Assembly (NCBI GenBank): GCA_015501595.1 | Contig: JADNRX010000028.1 | Coordinates: 229,711-293,710, forward strand | Length of the DNA: 64,000 nt | Direction of reading: 5' to 3' | Origin: Hymenopellis radicata | Lineage: Eukaryota; Basidiomycota; Agaricomycetes; Agaricales; Physalacriaceae | Shown: positions 1 through 11,531 of the stretch, piece after piece | How positions within the stretch are numbered: the first letter of the stretch is position 1 | Layout of the letters: every line of letters begins with the position of its first letter | Made by a program: the position numbers and the translations under genes | Notes under the pieces: model-generated | Seen by the model: the letters and a program-made list of their open reading frames with translations, nothing else | Databases searched by the model: none | Told to the model about the DNA's origin: nothing

Positions 1-752
1 CGCGTTCCTAGCACAGCTTGATGCATGAATAAGTGACAGAATACTTAAGTCTTCGATGCCAATATTGGCTGTCAAACGGTGGAGCATCATCACGTTCCAG
101 ACGTGTGCTCTCAAGGCCATTTTCAATGAAGTCGTTCCGGATGATTGGAAGTCGCAAGTCGTGGGTTTTGATCAAAAGGGTCTTGAATTACGTAACGAAT
201 CCAAACTTGTCAACGTACCGCCACATAGTAAGATGGCCTTGCGGAAACCAGTACTCGGTGGCTGCTATCGAGAAAACTTGGAACGCCAAGAAGATGAAAT
301 CGTCTGCAGAGTCTGCTCTACTTTCGTTATCAAGGACGGCAATCTTAGTAAATAGCGGTCAAAGCGACGCGCTTGACCTAGTTGTCCACGCCGAGCTCTC
401 CGGAGCAATTTACCCATTGTGTTCCGAATGGAGAATGAAATTCCCCCGTAAGTCATCTTGTCCACACTCTCCAGCCATTGTACCACCATACTTACTTATC
501 AAATACAGACAGATACTATTATACAGCGCTGACGAACTCATCGTGGACCTGAAAAGGCGACGCGGAGGCCGCGTTGTCGTCCAACTTCGGGCATTCATCC
601 GTGGTCAACGACGGCGCATTATTTGCTTGCCGAAGTCTAGAATTTCACGCCGACGTCCCTCACTCTTTTGCGGGTTCTCGAAGATTGTTCTGTGAGTTGA
701 TCTGTCCACACTGTCCACCTATTGTACCTAAATATTTGCCGAATCTACCCAG
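1..752 (+). other. Exon-like sequence upstream of family X copy 1
   Basis: Two good 61-nt introns can be read on the plus strand, 448-508 (gtaagt...aaatacag) and 692-752 (gtgagt...acccag). They imply an exon at 509-691 leading into the recognisable family X exon at 753. The conceptual translations before 753 hit stops in every frame and match nothing I recognise, and I could not align them convincingly with the start of the copy at 57-58 kb. They may be 5' exons of family X copy 1 or of a separate decayed gene that runs off the left edge of the window. Confidence 0.3.
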
Positions 753-1818
753 ATACCATTGTCCGGCACTGGTCAAAGCACAAAGGTCGTATGTCCTCCC
801 CCGACTATGGGGTTGTATACAGCGGTGTCTACGAGCTAGTGTACTCGCATTACCAGACTCCCTTCACTCTGTTTCAAATCATCGTCTTCTCCTGCCGGTT
901 TTACTCTCAAACTCCGTTACTTGCCCCCGACGAATTTGGCGTCACCCACGTTGTCGCAGAGTTTCTTATAATCCTGAAAATATTCTATCTCGTGGCACTA
1001 CAAGTTATGGGCGAGGTCACGCTCAGCAATGCGGCACAGTGAGTCTCATACGTTCCTGAGTAACCGTTTATTCGAGACTAATCATTGTGTAGACTTTACA
1101 TCTCCGCCCTCACCACTTTCTCCGAATACCAGCATATCAAGCAGAATCTGACGAACACAGTCATTTCACCACACACGGGAACAACCGAAATCGGACATGC
1201 CGAGTGGGAGTGATAGACATTGCCCATCTGACGGTGCTCATGCCATACGAGGGCGCCGCGGCGGACCTGCACGACATGCAGGCTACTATCGAAGCCCTTT
1301 TGCATTACATGCAATACACCTCCAGCATGGGAAATATACCGTTGAGCGAATTCCCTCATCACCCCCACGCAGTGCGTTCCCCACGCGGCTTTGACGTGCC
1401 ACCATTGCGACTTGAGATCGGCCCTGTCGACACGGACCTCGTTTCGCTTTCTGTACCCTCGACAACATTCATGATACCAGACTTTCACGGCGACCTCCAC
1501 CCATCGCCGCACTCGTTCTCCGCCGCGTTGTCCGCCTCTTTCGAGTGGATTCCTTCATGGAACCCTTCTGACGATCCAGTCATCGATTCCGGGCGACGAA
1601 GGACGAGGAACATCGCCCCAGGTTCTGCTCAGGCCGTCTACGACCTAGGCGGTACTGTATCCTCCAACCCCATGGGCTTGGTCAACCTGGTGCACGATTT
1701 TGGTCAGCTCACGCTCCATCAACCAACGCCCAAGCGCATCGTCAACGTTGAGCTGATCGAGCTCAAGGCTTCGGTGCAGGAAGACAGTGGCGTATCCTGG
1801 CCGTACCTATTCTGGTGA
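753..1818 (+). pseudogene. Family X copy 1 (unknown repeated gene), broken
   Basis: I do not recognise a named domain, but this is clearly the same gene as the copies at 57275-58475, about 46.8-47.6 kb and the right edge. Exons are 753-1038 and 1093-1818, separated by a 54-nt intron. Conserved blocks are a YEL(V)..HYQTP stretch with a hydrophobic, Phe-rich segment, 'TFSEYQHIKQNLTNTV', 'IGHAEWE', 'LTVLMP', the Pro-rich 'WNPS.DPV' region and 'GRRRTRNIAPGS'. In the 57-kb copy, 'EWEDYLVDI' continues unbroken. Here a small deletion after 'EWE' puts TGA TAG in frame at about 1210, so the downstream reading frame (to 1818) is cut off. The last 40 or so residues of the 57-kb copy (the region with W.NWIDWC) are also missing. 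I infer a pseudogene. The function of the intact protein is unknown. Confidence 0.6.
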
Positions 1819-2465
1819 CGTTGATGCGAAGCCGCCTCTAAGTGGCATCGGATTGAACATGGAAGCATTTCTCATTTACATTTCATTTGGGCTCTCAGTT
1901 CGTGTAAGAGCATGCATAGCACCCGCCAATAGTTGATTGTACTAGTATTCCAATTGGATCTTTCTTTCGCAGACGCAGCTTGGCCGCGCAAGTCCTATAG
2001 CCAAATCATCAAGACACTCTACTGATATTGTATATATCGATGCAAATTGTATGATGAGCGCAGTGGATATGAACAAAGCAAGAGGGGTATAAATATGATG
2101 TGAAGCAATTTCAAGAGAGGTAAGGAGATGGAAAGAGTCCTTCGACAAATAGACAGACGACCCACTTCATCACAGCGGCTGTTCCTTCCTCACTGTCACT
2201 GCCGGCGACTCTGTCCTCAATGGCGATCCACCGGACTCTTCACCGCCTCTACCTTCACAACTGGCCTTGGCGCCAAATTCGCCCTCTTCAATGAACGATC
2301 GCACGACGATTCCGGCAATGGTCTCTTCACCGCTGGCGAGGGCACGTGAAGGTTTGGAAGCGGGGCCTTCTTCCGCAGCGGTTGAAAGCCAAGGATGAGA
2401 AGCTGGTGTGGATGATTTGGTAGAGGCGATCGATGGAGAGCGAGATGAGGAAGACGAATATTCAA

Positions 2466-3048
2466 TCAGAGTCGTGGGTGTGGGTGCATCGATGTCCGGG
2501 GTAAAGACGTCCAGGATTTGGGGTCGGTGCTGGGAGGTACATGGCACTTATCGGGATCGTACGTTTCGTCCGGACCCCATGTGAGGGAGTTTTGGTTCTT
2601 CAGTTTCTAAGAGTTGATGAGGAACGGCCAGAAAGGTAAGAGAAGGAAAGGCATACCTGGAAAAGGAAGCGACACATAAGTTTGTTCTGCTTTCCTTTCT
2701 GCCGCCATGCCTGAGCCCGTCATTAGGATAAAGAGAGGAATCGTAGGACTGACTTACATGAGTGATTACATAGAGCCCATCGTACCGATACCTGTATTGT
2801 TGGTAAGTGAAGATCGAATAACGGGAAAACATTTGCAAGTGCGTACCCCTTCTCAGTTGCAAAACTCGAATTTCGCTCGCCATAACCGCGTATCACACGG
2901 ATGGCCGACCTCTTCTTACAAACATTCTGCCAACAAGTTAGCGAGTGGGCCGGATTATCCACGAAGACTCACCATATGCATGAGATGAAATTTCCCTTAC
3001 ACCACGCCTGGTCCTCATCCTGGATTTTAGACCGATCTTCGCGTCCAC
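2466..3048 (-). CDS. SRA-YDG domain protein (UHRF1-type), incomplete
   Basis: Five minus-strand exons join in phase: 3048-2973, 2926-2847, 2791-2758, 2710-2657 and 2597-2466, with introns of about 45-60 nt that have normal ends. The product carries the hallmarks of the SAD/SRA (YDG) fold: 'GREDRSKIQDEDQAW' (the GGR...DQ.W motif), 'IRVIRGYG', and 'GYRYDGLYVITHAWRQKGK' across two splice junctions. SRA domains bind methylated or hemimethylated DNA, and in fungi they usually occur as short single-domain proteins. The exon at 3048 begins with an acceptor site, so the amino-terminal part of the domain should lie upstream. I could not find it in 3050-3200, where the decayed ankyrin copy begins. The last exon ends at TGA 2466 without the usual PGQ motif, although a Ser-rich frame continues to 2170. 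It is either a truncated gene or one with an unresolved 5' exon. Confidence 0.65.
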
Positions 3049-3189
3049 CTGTCGTTCGGGTATGAGTAAGAAACACAAAATAAAAACATCTGCAACTACG
3101 CACCTTAGATACTGCGTCGCAATCGCCGCCGCCGAATCAGCGTATGAATGCCAGAAAGCAGAGACGACGTACAGATACGTCCCTTCATG

Positions 3190-3780
3190 TCATCTTTGTA
3201 TCGTCAGACCTAGCGCATGCCCAAATCCGGCACACATCCATTCTCCCGCAAATAATGAAGAATATCCCTTGCATCCACCTTGATCGCGACCTTGAGCAGC
3301 TGCGGATACTCGCTACGGCGCACCCTATCCGGAATCCTCTGCCTCTTCGAAGAAGACCCCTGCTGCGGCTCAATGAGCATGCGCACAAGTTTGGGATCCG
3401 TCTTGCGAATGGCGACAACCATCGCTATAGCGTCCTTCGCGGTGGGGGTTCGCACCCATTTTGAGGAGGTAACGCACGAGGGGAATGAACGAAGCGTGCA
3501 CGGCCATCGTGAGTGCGAATCCTTTGTGGGCGTCGACGTTGAGAGGGGGTATGGCTGGCATGGTCTATACGATGTCGACTGGGGGTGTGCAAAGGCGGTA
3601 TCGGAGGACCTTGGAATATAGATTGGGCGGTCAGTCGAGAGGGGTTCAGGATGATTCTCCGAGTTATGTATTGCGCGCGGAAGGAGTTTGGGGTGGAGTC
3701 GAATACGTTTTTGAGATGGCGGGCGTGTTCGGATAAGGCGAGTAGTTACAATGTTAGGGATGTCGCATAAGAGCTATCAA
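3190..3780 (-). pseudogene. Ankyrin-type gene, decayed duplicate
   Basis: The minus strand encodes the same protein as 53907-54740, at high similarity: 'NVDAHKGFALTMAVHASFIPLVRYLL' in one frame and 'KDAIAMVVAIRK...LLKVAIKVDARDILHYLRENGCVPDLGM' in the next. Two lesions are visible by comparison with the other copy. One extra base near 3455 shifts the frame between the two ankyrin-like units. About 150 bp coding for the central linker (the Arg/Pro-rich and LRLIEANPAIP segment of the other copy) is missing near 3560. Homology continues upstream through the first intron and beyond, to about 4195, so a segment of roughly 1 kb was duplicated. I call this the dead copy. Confidence 0.7.
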
Positions 3781-4195
3781 GGCGGTCGGCTAAAGCCTTG
3801 AAGGGAAATATGCACGCACCTCTACCGACGAATCCTGCAATCCCAAGGACATTTAGATGTCTCTGTCCCGTGTCGGAATTTAGACTCTGTCCTGTGTCGG
3901 ATCCAACTTTGCAGGCTGCCGTCGCGGTTGATGCTGGATTCCCAGAACAAAATCCCTGCGAGGACGCGTCAATAAGTATTTACTGCAGAAAAAGCGTGCC
4001 TACTCTTTTTCCGTCCTGACCATTAACCGACTTTCTTCCTATCAATTGCGAAAGGACCAGGTTGGGAACAGGTTGCGTGAGATTTTCTAAGCGACTTGCA
4101 GCGCCGAGGAGAGAGACCTTAAAGAACGACTATCGCATGTCGAGTAATAATCGTAAGTGCACCAGTAGTTCGTGACAGTAGCATGGAAAGAGGTG
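3190..4195. repeat. Segmental duplication, unit A (partner 53.92-55.02 kb)
   Basis: The sequence from about 3190 to 4195 matches about 53925 to 55015 in the same orientation. It covers the ankyrin-type gene and roughly 500 bp upstream. Landmarks shared by eye include 'ggcaggctgccgtcgcggtt' (one base different), the stretch around 'cgaggacgcgtca', and 'agtagcatggaaagaggtg' at the far end. Beyond 4195 the two copies diverge abruptly. Copy A carries a small local expansion (a repeated cctgtgtcgga-like piece near 3870-3900). Identity appears to be about 75-85%, judged by reading rather than computed. Confidence 0.75.
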
Positions 4196-4199
4196 TGCT

Positions 4200-6400
4200 C
4201 ATATTGGCGCACGGTCTCGTCGGCCCGTGATCCCGATCTGGGCAAGCATCGACCCGATCATTTAGCAGGTAGCGTTTTCTTCCCGCCGTCATCATGGCTG
4301 GCGTACGGACACTTCAGGCGTTCAACCGAAAGGATTCACGCTTTCGAAACCTGTACGTCTCTACCAATAGTCCTGTGGGTCAACAAGAGCCTTACTTTTC
4401 ATTTTCATGCCTACAGGGCCCCTTCATTCTGGTCTACCCGACATCGTAATCGACGCATCGGCGCCCAATTGCAGGGCTTGGCTGTCGGGAGTACATGGGC
4501 GATGCTGGGATGGCGTCGCTTTGTTGGCGCGATGTCCTGCGGAAGAGATTAGGTGCGCTTCCCAGTGTCGCGCTTTGCCCTTCTAATCTTGCATACAGCA
4601 CTTCTCTGGCGCTGCGAGCCACGTCTTACTAGCGCCATTTGTTCCGCTCGCCGCCCTGTCCTGCCGTTACCACTGTGAATATCACTGCGAATATCACCCC
4701 ATAACCCTCTGATTCGGTTCCCCACTCTGTCGCATTTCTTCCTTTTGTCAGTGAGAACCCGGACCACCACCACAGCAAGCGTCACGACGACCACAAAGAC
4801 GGCCAAGCCGACAATGTCGACGATGACAGCTAGCATTCTGACGACGTTGCTACGGAGCCTCGACGCGGACAACATTTGCAGTGACTACATGACGAGCAAT
4901 AGCTTTCCCGCTCAGAGGTAGTGCCCTCAGCTTCACCTACGAGCCCGCATGACGACACCAGCAACCGCGACCAATGCCATCACCGGAGGGCTGCACGACA
5001 GCCACTGCGAGCGAAACCATCATGGGACAACGACGTGGTCTGCCTGCCTGAACGTCGGGTTTCAGGAATGCGTACGGTGCGCCTATTTCTTCTTGTCCCC
5101 ATCTTATCATCACTGACCTTCAGCGCAGTTAGCAGTTATCTGCCCACCCTCGCCGCCCCCGTGCAAATAGCACCCTAGTTTAGCGTTAAGCATTGGACTT
5201 TCTTCGCCTGCTTTGGGTTTATCGTTCTTCTTCTTGACGACGCGCCTCCGTTTAGATGTCTTGTAATACCCTTTTCTTTCGAATAGACTTGCGAGTTTAC
5301 CTTTTCGCTGCGACCTCTCATCAAGGACATGTGAAGCCGAAGGAAAAGTGAGGCGTTTTCCAAACGCTGCTGCCGAAAGCTTTTCGATCAAGCTGAGGAC
5401 ATAACTTGTGTCGAGATTGGAAGCGAGCCAAACAGAAAACGTCGCCGTCACCTGTCGTTAACAAATGTAAGCTTCACGACGTCGTGCAATGAAACATCGT
5501 CCGTCTTCAAGTAGCAGTTTTAATGTTTAACAAGAGCCATGAACGGTGTTCGGGCAGATGCCGGCCAAGTATCTCACGGTTGGTTTTTCTACATCCCTCA
5601 TCTGGAAATGGTCTAAGCTTTCATAGGTCTGATGATTGCCATGGAGGAATCGTTCTCTGGGTCCGTGTTATGCCATACATGCGTGCATTTTGCCTTGAAG
5701 ACGACCAGCACGATACATGTTCTCTGTGTCTCGTCGGAACTCGCAGAACCTAAAGCACAGGTCTTTTCTGTCAGCTTATCTGCAAATTCACTCCCGTCTA
5801 GATATTGTCTTTCTGCTTATGGGAATCTATACGTTCTGCAGCCTGAACTGTCAAGGTGCTAGAAGAACCGATGCCTACACCGGTGAACTACGCGTTCACG
5901 CTGATAGAGTTAATAGGGATCTTATCTCCACGTTCTTACCGACGAACCTCGAGAACAACGCTAATGCTTTCGAAGTCGAGGTATGCGCAACACATACGGC
6001 CTCTGGATGCGCTCGAAGGTACGATAGCGGTATAGGAACTCGCCTAATGTCCAACGGTATCTCTCATGCTGCGTCTTGAGCCGCATGGCCACGTACAGGT
6101 TTCGAATATGGTTCTACGGTGGCCACCGTCCATGTAAGCTTTGCAAATCATCAGTTCCTTCCTGTCACCATCACATACAGGCTTACGTTATTTTCAGGTC
6201 AAGACATGAATACTATCCGACGCGAATTCATAGATATTCGCCAGACGTTCCAGGGCCGCTACGTACACATGTACGGATTCTGTGATCGGCCTAGGTTCTA
6301 GTGAGTTCAATCTGGTCTCCCACTTCGACGTACTCACGAGATAGCGACGATATTGTGACCGCTGCATGAGACGCCGGCATTGGCGTCCATACTCTTATCT
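4200..6400. other. No confident gene; weak coding-like stretches
   Basis: I see no recognisable protein here. Three stretches look coding-like. At 4670-4900 a plus-strand frame is very rich in Thr/Ser/Val (a linker-like stretch), with a His/Asp-rich alternative frame. At 5110-5451 a minus-strand frame of 113 codons has a Lys/Arg-rich middle ('KTSKRRRVVKKKNDK'). At 5523-6301 several short plus-strand frames are separated by plausible introns, the last ending at a stop at 6301. None can be tied to a family, so I leave them unassigned. Confidence 0.3.
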
Positions 6401-6418
6401 GGCTACTCTGAGCTCGTC

Positions 6419-6860
6419 TCATACGATGAGTCGATGCTCAACGCCAAGAAGCAGGCCATGGGCGCTGCAAAGAGGCAATTGATTGGTAAAAATGCGGACT
6501 TCATCGGGGAATGAACTTGTCATTTGCTGCGTGCGACGAGCAATGACCTCAGCACTAGGACCACCAGCTATGAATTCACCGTCGACGGAGCACTCGGGAA
6601 GAGGATGGTCGTTGTAGTCCCAAGAGCCTATCACCTTGATAGCTGAACCTAAAATCCCGGCAAATGGTTATCCTCTATTCGTGTTCAGACGAATTCGCAC
6701 CTCTAAAATTGAACGAAAACTGATCCCCTTCGAAGAAAGTCATCGCTTGGGAGCCGCCATACACAGGAACACCGTATCCATCCTCAAAGGGGCCAACTGT
6801 TGTCCAGTTCTCCCCTGTATAAAGTACCCGGGGGTCAGTGTTGTCTATAACAACCGTTCA
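6419..6860 (-). CDS. Part of a probable fungal surface/membrane protein
   Basis: Two minus-strand exons join in phase across a 52-nt intron (6700-6649). The first reads 'VVIDNTDPRVLYTGENWTTV', the second 'IKVIGSWDYNDHPLPECSVD'. This layout is common in basidiomycete type-I membrane proteins of unknown function: a 'DDTDP.I.Y...W' start followed by a beta-rich galactose-binding-like module with a Y/F..G..I.V.G motif, and later a Ser-rich stalk and one membrane helix. I cannot locate a convincing start codon, and the carboxyl part stops at 6419, where neighbouring frames contain plausible continuation ('SYETSSE'). The gene is therefore incomplete or frameshifted. The family assignment is from memory of similar proteins and should be treated as tentative. 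Confidence 0.4.
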
Positions 6861-7796
6861 GTGAGGAAAGGATGGATGCCTAAAGCGACGCGTAAAAAGG
6901 AAACCAGGAAAGGGAGGAGGCGAAACACATCATCGAAAACTTGTGACTATATGCCGCCTTAGCATGTGGTGGTATATACAGTCGGGAATCAGATCTAGAA
7001 TCGAACAGCGGAACAGTGGGGTTGACTTTCCACATACGTTGGACAACTTCTGGTTGGATAAGTAATTGCCCCGTCGCCGGCTTTCGAACAGGAAGGAAAA
7101 AATGAAGCTGGGGGCCTTTCGAGTACTCCAGGTTTTCTACACAGTTGTACAGTCAATGCAAAGGTAAATCCACTCACTGCGCTGGAGAACCCCATCAGGC
7201 TTGGCTGATCTAGAAGAAATTCCAGGGAAGAGAAGATGCATAACCGGTTGACGTTTGAATGGGCTTAACTGGACCCACAGCTCTCGAAGTCTTGGACATG
7301 AAACACCGAATACAAACGTCTGGAATGTTCGCGGACATTTACAGAAATGCCAGCTTTCTTCGGTACCTGTGGGAGGAACGAGCAGACTCGCACGCCAGAA
7401 GTATTCGCATGCGATTACACAGTGAAGTAGAGTGGGCGAAGAAAAGAACCCTCATCAGAAGCGCCCGCCTGACCCTAACGAGCGACTCCGGGCTGCGTTC
7501 AGAAAGTAGTGGTGGCGACGGGTCATTGCCTCCGGTGGTGGTCCGTGGATGTACGGACAATTATACGGCAAACCTAGAACATTAATCCGATATCGTACCT
7601 TTTCCCGCGCAAGAAGGAGGTGTAAACAGCTAGTTCAACGCAGGTCTAGGTTCAAACTGACGATACAGAGAAGCCCGGATGCCCACAATGTTTGGCATTT
7701 GACGCGCCGAAACCTGCTCCGAAAGGGAGGCTCATCACGTCACGGTCCCACGTATTGCTGAGGCATCTGGACGAACGCCAGTGATATAACACACAT

Positions 7797-8207
7797 CTAG
7801 GTGGTCGGAACGCTGTAACTCGACGTGGCAAGTTCGCCATTCGCGTCCTGATTCGTAATGGAGGCGACCTCAGGCTCCCGGGAAGACCTGCATTCTCCCA
7901 AAAGAAAGAACAACCAAATTTCAGAGTTTTCATTGGAAAAAGACCACCTGAAATATCGGTGCGAGGATAGCAGGTGATGACGAGTCATGATCAAGAAAGA
8001 GGACACGTTGATTGATCCTTTTTGGGCGTGATCGTTGATCAATAATCTGATTTCTTCTTCAACATCCACCTCGATTGTCTTCGACAGATTGCCCGCTGAG
8101 TCGCTGGTCTTATTCATCATCTCCTTTTGCCCACCTTTTTCTCTGGTGAGGCCACGGTCGACGTACTCGCGCTTACTGCTGGCAGGAAAGCTGACAAGTA
8201 CAATCAT
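7797..8207 (-). CDS. Hypothetical protein, doubtful
   Basis: A minus-strand frame of 136 codons contains a hydrophilic, acidic stretch ('KTIEVDVEEEIRLLINDHAQ') that looks protein-like, followed by a Ser/His-rich and then a Phe/Trp-rich part that may be intronic. I find no family signature, no clear splice partner and no obvious start. It may be a real exon of a larger unknown gene or a chance open frame. Confidence 0.2.
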   Translation of the reverse strand: MIVLVSFPASSKREYVDRGLTREKGGQKEMMNKTSDSAGNLSKTIEVDVEEEIRLLINDHAQKGSINVSSFLIMTRHHLLSSHRYFRWSFSNENSEIWLFFLLGECRSSREPEVASITNQDANGELATSSYSVPTT

Positions 8208-8279
8208 TGCGACTTACAAGACGTTTTCCGACGCTCTCGAGGACATGATCTACGATGAACGAGCGCGCGCCATCTGAGG

Positions 8280-9430
8280 AACCTTGAATTCGTGGACAGC
8301 TGGAGCGAGGGACCACGCTCACGGTGATTCGCGGTAGCCTTTTATGACTGGTGGAGTTCTAACCAGCGTTGCGCGATACTGTCGACGGCAGTCTATGCCG
8401 CCAGCACATTAACGCTGTCTGGTCTTCGGATCATCACGGATTAGCCTCCCGTAATTGGGAAACATGACATGCTTCAATTCACTGGCTGATATTCGCTGGA
8501 ACTCGCTGTGGCATAACCGCGGCGGTTTACGAGTTCAAGAAGTCAGTGTGAAAACTGTGCTCACTCGGATTATTAGCCTTGTGTAAACGTGAACGTTTAA
8601 ACCCGATTCAGGTCTGCGCGCTAGAACGACTGTATGCCGGACTCAGTGGGGATGATCAAGTGGTTGGGCTTTTAGAAGTATGTCTATCGTTCTGTTCCGT
8701 CTGGCTTTTGGGGCTGACGCAGAGTTAGAACGCGTATCGTAGACGGCAATCGCCTTGTGTCCTCCTAGTTGTTCACCTTCCCCAATAAACGCCATCTCTC
8801 AACGATCCGTTTAGTGCCCGGACAACCCCACAGACCAACTTGTTTCCTTCTCCAAACCCTCCATTCGCTGTATTTGTCAACGTCAATCCACCATCCATCA
8901 TGTTTGAGGCAGCGTCGAGTAACAAACGCGCGTGTTGCTGCCCTGAGTCTCGTTAGAACTGCCTCCTATGCCATCGACCACCCCCATTCAGAAATAAAAC
9001 GAATATGCCCCTCCCTCCTACTCTACTGGCGCGGATCTCCTCCATGCATAACCATCGGCATAGGAAACACGAGTCGTCGTTGGACAACCATGACACAGGA
9101 TACACCGCAAACACGGTGGCTTTTGATGGACCGCAGCTGTATTCGATAACGCAGTGGCAGCCAGTGTCATGCCGTCTCCTGCCGCTTTAGATGGCTAGGA
9201 ATCCATTCGCGTCGTTCCCGGACCCGCGCAACACCTCGTTCCGGCCCACCACCTACCATCATCTGGGCGCATTTCCCTGTTCCATACGCCTCCGCATTTC
9301 CCTCTTTCAACAGCCTCTATTTCTGTCATCTTCCCGGCTCCTACTGTTGATTTTGTCCCAGACGATCATTACCGCCCCCTGCTATAACCTGTCCACTTTT
9401 CACGCCTCCTATCGGCTTATGGTGCTGATA
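8280..9430. other. No supported gene
   Basis: 8280-8770 holds nothing I can identify. 8770-9430 has overlapping plus-strand frames rich in Ser, Pro and Leu, none longer than about 125 codons and none with a recognisable motif. The sequence may contain 5' exons of the gene relic that follows at 9440. Confidence 0.3.
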
Positions 9431-9439
9431 CATTGTTCA

Positions 9440-9850
9440 GGTACGTTATGTTGATTTACCTAGATTCTCGACTAATTCATTATCCTGAGCGGCGTAATAC
9501 TACCTTGAATGCAGTAAACAGCGGCGCTTTCGCTGCTGTGCTCGCGCATGCGGGCTTTTTACTGACAGACGCCATTCCGACAATGGACAGTCCAAATTTC
9601 GTGTCGTCTCACTTAGACACTGGATCTTATGGGGCGTCGTCGTTATGCAGTCCGATTGACTCATCTACGGCTGCACTCACATCAAACCTTTCATGGACTC
9701 ACGCTCATCAGTGCGGCCAGCCCAACGTTTAGGGCCTCTTTGGGACGAATTCATCTTGGTACGTCTCAGTTTCTCGTCCGTTCCCTACTAACGACTTAAT
9801 ACAGTCTTCAGTGAATAGTTGCACTGCCGCCGACGATTTTAGTGATGGGG
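9440..9850 (+). pseudogene. Duplicated gene relic (partner near 44.4-44.9 kb)
   Basis: This stretch and 44395-44940 share an intron-exon-intron layout and obvious sequence similarity. Both have 'gtacgtta...ctaattca' introns, then an exon reading 'NTTLNAVNSGAFAA' here and 'NITLNLVNSGALAA' in the partner. A second junction has 'NSSW' followed by a gtacgt donor and an intron ending near 'acgacttaata'. The exon here is open from about 9500 to a stop at 9732. Between the shared ends the two copies have drifted. I do not recognise the family. Both copies look like decayed remnants of one gene. Confidence 0.4.
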
Positions 9851-11480
9851 AACGAGGACTGAGCTGTTAGACGTAGTGTGACTTGTGGGAGGGAGGATCG
9901 CGAGATGGAAGACGCACGTTTTTCGTCCATGGGCTCGGACGCTCTGGTTGAAATGGGCTAAAGTTATGGCGCTTCTTCTCCCAAAAGGACTACTGATTCA
10001 CGACAGCTGAGAGAAGGCTATGTACTACTACAAACTCTGACAAGATAGTTTTACACTGCGGATGCGAGGCCATCATGAAGAAGATAAGGAACTATATTGA
10101 AACCGGTCGTCCGCCCGACAGGATCTATAAGCCTGTAGTACAGAATGAGTTGAAATGAAACTATCAAAAGAGAAGTGCACACCGTGCTGTGATGAAAGCG
10201 GCTATCTATCTGATATCGCGGCTTCTGAGGCGAGCCGTGCTTGGGCGCGAACGATCGCTACAGGATGCACCGGCGGTTTGGGAGGGCGACTTTCGTCTGG
10301 TCAGGGCAAGTTCAAGCAGCAATAACCGTCCCATTCTGTCTAGCTTGAACATATTATACTACAAAGTTCATGGAGTAACGCAGTCGTCCTATTTGAAAAC
10401 CAAACGCTGCCCCACTCAATAATAATCCCGAAGTCCAGGTTCGTAATAGAAGTTGCTCTCCTTGTACGCGCACCCGCCCGGTATCATCCCCCACTGCATA
10501 TCAATATCGCGCAGGATGGCGAGACCTCCGACGAGTCATAATCATCCTCGTAAGCATAAGCATTGTCTCCATAATCGCTGAATTAACCAGGTGTGATTAC
10601 GCGGTCGGAGCCAGGCGTATTCGGGACCGTTGGAGGAGGCTACGACAGATGCGACATCAACGTGGAGAATAGAGAAGCACTGGTTTAGATTGGGTTTAGA
10701 TCGGGTAAAGCCGTAGACCACGTGTCGACTTTTCGTCCTACTTTCATCATTAGTTTCGTCGTAGCGTCCTCGTCTGGTCTTACCGACTAGCGAGGACTCT
10801 ACAGTCTCAAGTAATTGATGTGTTTGACGTGGCCATGTCGAATTACTCCTTCAGGTTGAATCGGACATCCAAACAGCTGATGGTACGTGTTCCTTGAGGC
10901 TGCTTGCTCCTTTAACCGTATAACATCGTCACCAGGTACTCGCATTCATCTCTGAGAACGCTCATAATCTAACATGACGCGGTTTTTCGCGCTCCGACGC
11001 GCTTGCTTTGTGAGTTGCCCTTTTGGGACCGATTCCTTTCGCATTGGCACTCTGCTATAATATCACATAACCGAAACTGGCATCGTCGACTACGCGGCGC
11101 TCTATGTTTTCCAGGTCATTTTGTCAGCGCGCTTTCTGCCACTCGTGGCGGAGACTCAACGTCACCCACGTACTTCTCAAGACACACAGCGGTATCATCC
11201 TGATGAATTTGTGCTAATCTTACAACTTGTTCCTTCCTTTTGCCTGACCATCTCACAAGATCACATCTCATCATACATACCTGGATGTTGCAGCTGGGAG
11301 AGTTTGTCTCAAGGCGCTACGCGAATCGCTGCTCGAACAGTAATCAATAGGTGGACAATGGACCCAGTCGACGACCCAGAACCAAATAATGGTTATAAGA
11401 ATCCAATTGTCCTTCTCCCACTTCCATCCCGTGCTGGTTCGAAATGCGCAACATCGTCTCTAGCATCGAGGCGAGTTTTC
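9850..11480. other. No confident gene
   Basis: The only protein-like piece is a minus-strand stretch ending at a stop at about 10422 that reads 'LRDIDMQWGMIPGG', then 'CAYKESNFYYEPGLRDYY'. It has the look of the last exon of a real protein, but I could not find upstream exons or a family. Frames in 11000-11500 on the plus strand are probably the 5' flank of the F-box pseudogene. Confidence 0.25.
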
Positions 11481-11531
11481 CTTCCATCCTATGTTGGTCA
11501 CCACTGACTCTGCTTGCAGTATCCTCTCTCC

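Noticed and set aside
4673..4875. A membrane protein on the minus strand (Val-rich stretch)
   Set aside because: The Val-rich run is the antisense of an ACC/ACG-rich (Thr-rich) plus-strand repeat; there is no supporting structure.
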